From Vandiemenella viatica (taxonomy: Eukaryota > Arthropoda > Insecta > Orthoptera > Morabidae), in NCBI GenBank assembly GCA_031002005.1, contig JARYHS010008074.1, forward strand, positions 346,790,932 through 346,854,931: a DNA stretch of 64,000 bases, read 5' to 3'. The first letter of the stretch is position 1, and the number at the start of each line of letters is the position of its first letter. The position numbers were made by a program, and so were the translations under genes. Below the pieces are notes generated by a model. The model was not told where the DNA came from. It did not search any database and was given only the letters and a program-made list of their open reading frames with translations. Shown here in pieces: positions 56,957 to 64,000 of the stretch.

Positions 56957-57232
56957 TCATCATTCCCCTTGGTAAATCATTCCAATCCCTGACACCCTTA
57001 CCTAAAAAAGAAAATATTTAGGCACAAGGGTGTGGGAAGATTTTTTTTTTAGGTAAGGGTGTCAGGGATTGGAATGAGTTACCAAGGGGAATGATGAATA
57101 ACCTACCAAAAACGTTAAAAGAATTTAAAGTTAAAATTTGTAGTGGGCAAATGTAGGTGAGTGTAGGATAGGGGGAAGTTGGGTGTGTAGGGAAATTGCC
57201 ACCGGAGCGTGTGCTCCATTGCAATTAAATTA
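56957..57232 (+). pseudogene. CR1-like LINE 3' tip with inverted duplicate at its 5' end
   Basis: 57025-57232 is the 3' end of the CR1-like family (KGVRDWNELPRGMMNNLPK region, 3' UTR, ATTAA tail). 56957-57017 is the reverse complement of part of the same stretch (GTAAGGGTGTCAGGGATTGG). The result is a hairpin with about 55-bp arms, inserted in the mariner. Confidence 0.85.
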
Positions 57233-57719
57233 AATTAAAACCTTCTGTCAACCAACACAAAAGTGTTTGCCGATGGAATCACATGGTTAGGAAATCGAGT
57301 CGTGTATATCTTAACTGCTTCGGCCCTGTTTTTTCCAGCAGTGCCATACACCAAATGCATATCAGCGTACTCTTCAAACGAAAATTGATGAAGTTGTATG
57401 ATGACAGTGTCTTTATCGGTAAGTTGCGTTCGACTGCGAGAATTCTTCTGGCATGGTCCTTTAGTCCCACCACCGACTTCCCGAAAAATGTCACGGATTA
57501 CCGATCAATTCCAATTACGAACAAACAGTCCGCCCTAGTGAATTTCTGACCACCCTGTATATGTGTGCAGATATAATGATTAAAAATTAACTGTTTGGAA
57601 TAACTAAGAATTTATTTGCACATTTATTACAATCTGTGTATCAAATTTCATGTCTTTATTAATACTATTATGTATTAATTGTGATGGATCTCATGCCACA
57701 GTCCAATATCATTACACAT

Positions 57720-58230
57720 AAAACGACTATTAATTTTACTTAAAAATCCTTTTAATATTTGAGATATATTTTTCTTCAGCTGCCTATGTAACCTATCCCA
57801 TTCCCTAACTCCCGTCTTTACAAAGAAAAATCCCCCCCTTTTCCCCCGGTTACATATAAAACTAAATTGAAATTGTGTTCCTATCTTCCCTTCAAAATTA
57901 AATTCCTAGCTCCTATCAAATGTTATCTTGTCTTCATACATATCATGCATGACCAATATTTTTTACACCTGTCTTCTATTCTCCAATGATTTTCAACTCA
58001 GCTCCATTACCATTTCAGTTACTGATTCACTGCCTTATTTCCACAGACCAATTGTGCTGCTTTCGTTTGTGTCCCCATCAATCACCACATTTTATATCGA
58101 ATATGTGGCTCCAAACCCATAAGCAAGATTCTGGTCAAGGTTTCATAACCCAACTCCCGTACTGTTCTTCAAAGGATATAATGCTTTGAATCCTTTTTTA
58201 TGATCTTCATAGAATGCACTGTCCAGTTTA
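57720..58230 (-). pseudogene. Old CR1-like RT fragment
   Basis: The minus strand retains scattered similarity to the RT C-terminus of 27476-30345: NWTVHS, RTVRELGYETLTR and later RRQV-type segments, interrupted by many stops. It is much more diverged than the other copies and represents an older insertion. Confidence 0.55.
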
Positions 58231-58479
58231 GGTAAATGATTTTAATATTTTTTGTTTTTTAAATGAGGCCCTGAAAGTTTTTGCGCCTTAAAGACTAGAA
58301 AAGTCACCAAAAGGATTTAAAAGCTAATAAAAAAGTTAGTAAATACAATTCTTCCTAAGATGATATTTAATGGATGCCTATTGAGGAACTGTAATCAGTT
58401 AAATAAAAGTACTTAATAAGTGTAGTAGTAACAACAGTGTTTACAAACTAATAAGTTCAAATGAAAATGTTTCTTTCAG

Positions 58480-58598
58480 TTTTGGACGAACAGTCTCAAA
58501 AGAAGATATAGATGATTCATGCACAGATCTTAGAACAGCCACTCCCCAGCAGTTTGGTGACACACTAGGAAATTTGAAAGTATGCAGAGTTCAGCCAG
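58480..58598 (+). CDS. Candidate internal exon of an unidentified host gene
   Basis: A 119-base segment is flanked by a good acceptor (TTTCTTTCAG at 58470-58479) and a good donor (CCAG|GTATGT at 58599). With one leading base, the frame is open throughout: FGRTVSKEDIDDSCTDLRT, then ATPQQFGDTLGNLKVCRVQP, 39 codons, leaving one base for the next exon. The other two frames contain stops. The peptide has no repeat-like or transposon-like feature and I do not recognise its family. If real, the surrounding transposons lie in long introns of this gene on the plus strand. Confidence 0.6.
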
Positions 58599-58646
58599 GT
58601 ATGTAGCTCAAAATGAAAGTCTTCATAACTACATTCCACTGGTATT

Positions 58647-58769
58647 CAGTGACAGATCTATGAATTTTTCAAGTCGGGGAAAACTTTAAGATTGCCGCCT
58701 TGTCAAACATGAGACTGCTTTCTGGGCAGTAGTGGAGCTTTTTTTTTTTAACTCATAGATCCAGTACTG
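58647..58769. mobile_element. Short hAT MITE, 123 bp
   Basis: Begins CAGTGACAGATCTATGAATT and ends CATAGATCCAGTACTG. The flanks ctggtatt (58639-58646) and ctgatatt (58770-58777) differ at one base. It shares GCCGCC...CAAACATGA blocks with the MITE at 17945-18213. It lies 48 bp downstream of the candidate exon. Confidence 0.8.
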
Positions 58770-58895
58770 CTGATATTATAATTTTTTCTTCGTTTTACTC
58801 TTAAAAATAATCTAAGTGATCTTTATTTTTCTTCTTATCTGACATTGGTCTTTAATGCCCCAATTAAGCCCACTATTTACAGAACTTAATCTAGA

Positions 58896-59223
58896 CACTG
58901 AAGTGCCAAAAATCATGGGATAGAAAGATGCAAATATGCATATGGAAGTAGCTCAGTAGAAGAAACGATTAAATATGCTGACCGACCGGGGTGGTGTAAC
59001 GGTTAGCGTTCTCGCCTCGCATTCGGGAGGACGGCGGTTCGAATCCCCGTCCGGGCATCCAGATTTGGGTTTTCCATGGTTTCCTCAAATCACTCCAGGC
59101 AAATGCCGGGATGCTTCCTTCAAAAGGCCATGGCCGAATTCCTTCCCATTCCTTGCCCCCATCCTTGCCCCCCATCCTTTCCCGTCTCTAAAGATCTCGT
59201 TAAAAAGAGACGTAAAGCAGTTA

Positions 59224-59261
<38 letters not shown>

Positions 59262-60230
59262 CTGTTTATTTTTGGGGCTTTTAGTTGTTTAAAAGGAAAT
59301 AACTGCATGACATAAATTAGCAGACATTGAATGTGGAATGGTAGTTGCCGCTAGATATATGGTGCATTAATTTCTAAAATTGTTTGTGAATTAAACATTC
59401 CTCAATCCACAGTATCCAGAGTGGATTTCTGGACATGGATATCACAGTGGCCGGCCAGGTCTATGTAATGATTGAGAGCAGCAATGCCCGCAGTAAGGTA
59501 TCAGTGTCAAGAGACAGACAGCACTGTGTCAAAGAATAGCAACATTCAATGTGGGATGTGTGAGAATTGTTTGTACAGTGCAGTGAAAATTTTGCGTTGA
59601 TGGGATATGGCAGCAGAAGACCAACATGAGTGCCTCTGCTAACAGAATGCCGTGGGTGGTGATGCCTCTCCTGGACTTGTGATATTTCGGTTTGAAACTA
59701 GACGACTGGAGAAAGGTTGCTTGGTCACATGAGTCATGATTCCAGTTCAAGTGTAGTGCTGAGCTTACAAAGCCATGGGCCTAGATTTTCAGGAAACCAC
59801 TGTTCAAGATGGTGGCTCCATCTGGATATTGCTGTGCTTACATGACATAGACTGGGTCCCCTGGTAAAACTAAGCTGACTATTGACCAGAAATTGTTATG
59901 TTCAACTACTTGGAGATCTTCAGAAATTCACCACTTTGATGTTCCCAAATAATGATGGACTTTTTCAGGAAGACAGTGGTCCAAGTCACCAGGCCAAAAA
60001 TGTTAACAATTCATTCTGGACATTTCCAGTGAATGATTTGACCATCTAGATCACTACATATGAATTCAGTTGAACATATCTAGGACATGATCAAAGGGTC
60101 AGTTCATGCATAATGTCCTGCACCAGCAAAACCTTTGAAATTTTGTATGGCTGTAAAGGAAGCCTGACTTAATATTTCTTCAGAAAACTTCTGACAACTT
60201 TTGGAACTTCATTGTGATTTTTTGTTTGTT
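58896..60230 (+). pseudogene. Decayed Tc1-like transposon with SINE insertion
   Basis: The left terminal sequence CACTGAAGTGCCAAAAATCA at 58896 is a familiar Tc1-like end. After the SINE, a heavily mutated transposase follows: ADIECGMVVAARYMV, IPQSTVSRV, SIWILLCLHDIDW, SGP/VTRPKML where FQQDNA...H is expected, MNSVEHI.DMIKGSVHA near 60070 (the PIEHVWD region). Stops occur every few codons. The right end was not defined. Confidence 0.65.
58981..59259 (+). repeat. tRNA-derived SINE with A35 tail
   Basis: Head: GGTGTAACGGTTAGCGTTCT (box A) and GGTTCGAATCCCCGTCC (box B). Body: GGTTTTCCATGGTTTCC, AAATGCCGGGATGCTTCC, GGCCATGGCCGAATTCC; tail CGTAAAGCAGTTAC then about 35 A. The short duplication atgctg is at 58975-58980 and 59259-59264. 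Less diverged than the copy at 25512. Confidence 0.9.
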
Positions 60231-60594
60231 TGCCATTTTCTCTTAAATGCGTCCTGCAATAAAGTTTACCTAATTTAATCACAAGTTGCAGGAAAAGCAG
60301 CTTCTGTGGACACATAATTAATTTAAATTTTCCAGTTTAGAGGTAATAGTGGAACATTTAGTGGGTTTACAATTTTGATGTGGCAATCAATGGAATACAA
60401 ATAAATTTGAATTAAATACATACTTTTTAATGGTTGGTTTGCAATTTGAAACATGTTGAACTATTATAGAAACAAAAATTGGAACCTTTCATTTGTAGGC
60501 TGCTATAACAGTGTTGTCTATGGATAGAGAGCAAAAACAACACTAGCCATTATTGACCCACTCAATCAGGCTAGTAGCACGAATTCAGAGCTTG

Positions 60595-61865
60595 ACAAAC
60601 ACTTCTTCTTCTGCAGTAGTCAATCCTGGGATTGGTGTGTGGCAGTCTTCCATTCAGCTCTATTCTCTTCCCTCCTCTTCATATCTACATATCTCCTGCA
60701 GCCAACGTCTTCCATTATCTGCTGGATGAATTTTAAACGTGGTCTTCCTCGATATCTCTTTCCTTCTACCATTCCCTCCAGTATTGTTTTTAATAAGCTC
60801 TTATGTCTTAAGATATGTCCAATTAATGTTGTCCTCTGCATTTTTATACTTTTTCATAAAGAGTTATACTCTACCGCTTTCTCAAAAATTTCCTCATTAG
60901 TAATCTTGTCCCTCCAGCTAATTTTTAAGATTCGTCTGTAGCACCATTGCTCAAACGAAACTAATCTTCTTTCTCTTCTATACCAAATGTCCAGGTTTCA
61001 CATCCATACAGGGCAATGCTCCTGACATAAGCCTTTAATAGTCTTTTCCTCGTTGTCCAGCTGATATTATTTGTGGTGAAAATTCGATTTTTTTCTGTTG
61101 AACGCTATTTTTGCTTGAGCTATCCTGCATTTTATATCATTCTTGCTTCTTCCATCATTTGTGATTTTGCTTCCTAGGTAGCAGAATTCTAGCACATCCT
61201 CCAATGCTTCACCATTAATTTTAATTTTTGAGTTTTATCTTTCCCACATACCATGACTTTCGTCTTCGCTTTATTAATTTTCATATTGTACTGCTTCCCC
61301 ATTGTTTCCTCCATTCTTTCCAAAATTTTCTTAAGATCCTCTTCACTTTCTGTTACTATCTCAATTTCATCTGCAAATCGAATTGTATGTATTAGTTTTC
61401 CCTGTATCTTTATCCCAACATCAATTTCGTCTCTGATTTATCCAGTGAGTCTTGAATATACTGTAGGCATTGAAAATTAAGGGAGACAGGGCACAGCCTT
61501 GTCTGACTCCTTTATGTATTGCTGCTTCCTCTTGTTTATTTCCAATTTTTATAACAGCTGTTTCATTTTTGTAAAGATTCCATATTAGCCGCCTATCTCT
61601 GTATTGTATACCTATTTTTCTGAGGATCTCAAACATCTTCCCCCATTTAACATTATCAAATGCGTTTTCAATATCTATGAAACCTAAATAAATTTTTTTT
61701 TGCCTTTCTCTATTCTCTTTTCTAATATTAGCCTCAGTGCAAGAATTGCTTCCCTTGTACCTCTCTTCTTCCTGAAACCAAATTGTGTAAGGAACAAGGC
61801 TGATACCGGGGCTGTAGTATCGCCTTAGCACCTCAACTAACAGTTTAAGTGGATTCAAAGTTCTA
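60595..61865 (-). pseudogene. RTE-like LINE fragment (RT C-terminal half)
   Basis: The minus strand at 61858-61421 gives IYLGFIDIENAFDNVKW (RT palm with catalytic D), IGNKQEEAAIHKGVRQG and CALSPLIFNAY. Further relics follow with the Y/F-A-D-D region replaced by RFADEIEIV-like sequence (about 61370), and the terminal GHILRHKSLLKTILEGMVEG and RGRPRLKFIQQIMEDVG (60841-60620). It ends with a GAAGAAGAAG tail near 60600, a microsatellite tail typical of this clade. The 5' half with the endonuclease is missing. Multiple frames make it inactive. Confidence 0.78.
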
Positions 61866-62063
61866 CGGAAAGTTCATAAGATAATTTGGATTTGACCATG
61901 TAGCCTGACAGAAACTCAACGTAAATGCTAGAAGGTCGCCACTAGATCTGTTTCTACCCACAAATCTAGAAAAGGTTTCAAGATAACTACGAAATGACAA
62001 TAGTTCACTTTCCGAAAATTCAAAGTTTTATTTTCAAAGTCACAAAATTCAAATATGCATTTA

Positions 62064-63485
62064 CACAGACGGAAAAAAAAATCCCAACACCAAGAAAAAA
62101 TTATTGTAGAGTAATGAAATTTGGACAATGCATTTGTCAAGTTAACATGTTTAATTGATTAAATTTTCAAGATCACAGGTTAATTTAAGCTCAAGAAAAT
62201 GCATTTCAAATGTGAAATACTGTTAAATTAATAGCCGGTGTAACCTCCAGAATTTTGAATGCAAGCCTGCAAACGTGAATGCATTGTGTCATACAGGTTT
62301 CGAATGTCACTTTGTGGTATGGAGTTCCATGCTTGTTGTACTTGTGCTGTCAATACTGGGACGGTCAGTGCTGGCTGTGGATGATGCTGGAGTTGTCGTC
62401 CAATGATATCCCATACGTGTTCAATTGGAGACAGATCTGGTGATCTCGCAGGCCAAGGTAACATGTCGACACTCTGTAGAGCACGTTGCGAGACAACAGC
62501 GGTATGAGGGCGAGCGTTATCCTGTTGAAAAACTCCCCCTTGAATGCTGTTCATGAATGGCAGCACTACAGGTTGAATTACCAGACTGACGTACAAATTT
62601 GCAGTCAGTGTGTTTGGTATAACCACAAGAGTGCTCCTGCTGTCATAGGAAATTGCTCCCCAGACCATGACTCCAGGTGTAGGTCCAGTGTGTCTAGGCC
62701 GCAGACAGTTTGGTTGCAGGCGTTCCCCTGGCCTCCTTCTGACCAACACTCGGCCATCACTGGCACCAAGGCAGAACCTGCTTTCATCAGAAAACACAAC
62801 AGATCTCCACTCCGTCCTCCAATGAGCTCTGGCTTGACACCACTGGAGTCGCAAACGGCGATGGCTTGTAGTCAGTGGAATGCATGCTACAGGGCGCCTG
62901 GCTCGGAGCTGTCCTTGAAGTAACCGATTTCTAACAGTTCGTTGTGTCACTGTGGTACCAACTGCAGCTCGAATTTCTGTAGTGCTGCCATTCATGAACA
63001 GCATTCAAGGGGGAGTTTTTCAACAGGATAACGCTCGCCCTCATACCGCTGTTGTCTCGCAACGTGCTCTACAGAGTGTCGACATGTTACCTTGGCCTGC
63101 GAGATCACCAGATCTGTCTCCAATTGAACACGTATGGGATATCATTGGACGACAACTCCAGCCTCATCCACAGCCAGCACTGACCGTCCCAGTATTGACA
63201 GCACAAGTACAACAAGCATGGAACTCCATACCACAAAGTGACATTCGAAACCTGTATGACACAATGCATTCACGTTTGCAGGCTTGCATTCAAAATTCTG
63301 GAGGTTACACCGGCTATTAATTTAACAGTATTTCACATTTGAAATGCATTTTCTTGAGCTTAAATTAACCTGTGATCTTGAAAATTTAATCAATTAAACA
63401 TGTTAACTTGACAAATGCATTGTCCAAATTTCATTACTCTACAATAATTTTTTCTTGGTGTTGGGATTTTTTTTTCCCGTCTGTG
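62064..63485. mobile_element. Foldback Tc1-like element with 510-bp arms
   Basis: CACAGACGG...CCGTCTGTG termini are flanked by TA (62062-62063 and 63486-63487). The left arm (62064 to about 62573) and right arm (about 62975-63485) are reverse complements with only one or two differences seen. The right arm is a second copy of the transposase 3' half and 3' end, so both termini derive from the same end of the parent element. About 400 bp of unique transposase lies between. Confidence 0.93.
62228..63004 (-). pseudogene. Tc1-like transposase, N-terminally truncated
   Basis: Minus strand: VTQRTVRNRLLQGQLRARR (second helix-turn-helix), WRSVVFSDESRF (first Asp), GVMVWGAISYDS, FQQDNARPHTA (second Asp) and SPDLSPIEHVWD (Glu), ending SRLQACIQNSGGYTGY. 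The catalytic triad is intact; I count 32 residues between the second Asp and the Glu. The first DNA-binding domain (about 100 residues) is missing because the element's 5' end was replaced by an inverted copy of its 3' end. The start at 63004 lies inside that inverted copy. A duplicate of the last 115 or so codons is on the plus strand at 62973-63320. Confidence 0.88.
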
Positions 63486-63689
63486 TAACAGTTGAGCAGG
63501 CAAATCGAACAAGCACTTTTCCAAACTATTACAGGTTGTGGAGAGAAATTTTACCGATCGACCACTTCAGTAAATTTATAAGTTCATGTTAAAAGTTATC
63601 CTCGCGGGCTATCACACCAAAGTCCCAACATGGCTGACTCGGTAGCTTCACCTTCCACAGATTTCCTCCCGCCCCGACACAAGACTTCC

Positions 63690-63885
63690 GCCAACCTATT
63701 TAGGTCGCAAGGACCGGAGGGATAAGATTAGAGAAATAAGATGCCGTACTGATACTTTAATGTATTCCTTCTTTCCTCGCACTATTCGGGATTGGAATGG
63801 GTGGGTTTAGGATTGGTGCTTAGCACCCTCTGCCACCCACAATGTTTGTGATTTGCAGAGTATGAATGTAGATGTAGATGTAGAA
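63690..63885 (+). pseudogene. LINE 3' tip with GATGTA-repeat tail
   Basis: The plus strand reads KDRRDKIREIRCRTDTLMYS then FFPRTIRDWNGWV and TAG, the terminal motif (S-F-F-P-R-T-I-R-D-W-N) of CR1-related RT proteins. A short 3' UTR and (GTAGAT)n tail follow at 63866-63883. This is the last part of a strongly 5'-truncated LINE, of a family different from the 27476 LINE. Confidence 0.8.
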
Positions 63886-64000
63886 GACTGACGCAGGCTC
63901 ACTCACATAGTGCTCCCTGGATACAGAAAAGACAAAAACATGATGGCGGCGGGGTCTTTTTATAGGAACCACTAGAATCAGTGACGTAAGCAACTGTATC

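Larger units (their letters stand above)
54939..57557 (-). mobile_element. maT-like mariner with nested inserts
   Basis: Terminal repeats CAGGGTGGTCAGAAATTC and its complement GAATTTCTGACCACCCTG are flanked by TA at 54937-54938 and 57558-57559. Subterminal sequence ACTGTTTGTTCGTAAT also recurs inverted (55277 and 57515). A tRNA-like segment (55183-55252) and a CR1-like fragment (56957-57232) are inside. Confidence 0.88.

Overview
The window looks like repeat-dense, AT-rich nuclear DNA from an insect. The evidence is the set of arthropod-type transposons (Jockey, I-like, CR1-like and RTE-like LINEs; Penelope-like elements; Tc1/mariner, hAT, Merlin and Helitron-like DNA elements), tRNA-derived SINEs, eukaryotic splice signals and the absence of any bacterial gene organisation. 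The SINE at 25512-25765 and 58981-59259 resembles SINEs I associate with polyneopteran insects (orthopteran or stick-insect type). I cannot name a species. A run of exactly 1000 Ns at 37900-38899 is an assembly gap.

Layout. 1-1481 is one arm of a long inverted repeat whose other arm is 39039-40531; each arm carries a short Helitron-like element. 3652-10090 is a decayed I-type LINE on the minus strand, next to an aspartic protease remnant. 11155-12013 is a 5'-truncated RTE-like LINE with an intact target duplication and a nested hAT MITE, lying 43 bp upstream of a THAP-domain exon (12056-12126). 12350-14770 holds modular repeats and tRNA-like SINEs. 17006-18965 is a Tc1-like element carrying a CR1-like LINE fragment and a hAT MITE. 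19199-25511 holds foldbacks, SINE modules and a Merlin transposase pseudogene. 27476-30345 is a CR1-like LINE broken by one stop codon. 31113-33304 is a Penelope-like element. 33777-37826 is a 4-kb non-autonomous Helitron-like element. 40822-41440 is a retrotransposon Gag remnant. 42690-54690 is a second Penelope-like element split by about 10 kb of two tandem Jockey-like LINEs. 54939-57557 is a maT-like mariner with nested inserts. 58896-63895 holds decayed Tc1, RTE and CR1-like remnants and a foldback Tc1 derivative.

Host genes are almost absent. Three candidate host exons stand out: the THAP first exon (12056-12126, plus), an unidentified internal exon with good splice sites (58480-58598, plus), and a Cys-rich candidate first exon (19199-19344, minus). 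The rest behaves as intronic or intergenic DNA shaped by successive nested insertions, many datable relative to one another by target-site duplications.

I did not find a convincing new defence or metabolic system. The most unusual content is the Helitron-like family: paired copies in the inverted repeat give an empty site showing insertion between A and T, its 4-kb member contains a perfect 119-bp palindrome and repeats shared by both ends, and a 19-bp core motif recurs about twenty times across the window.
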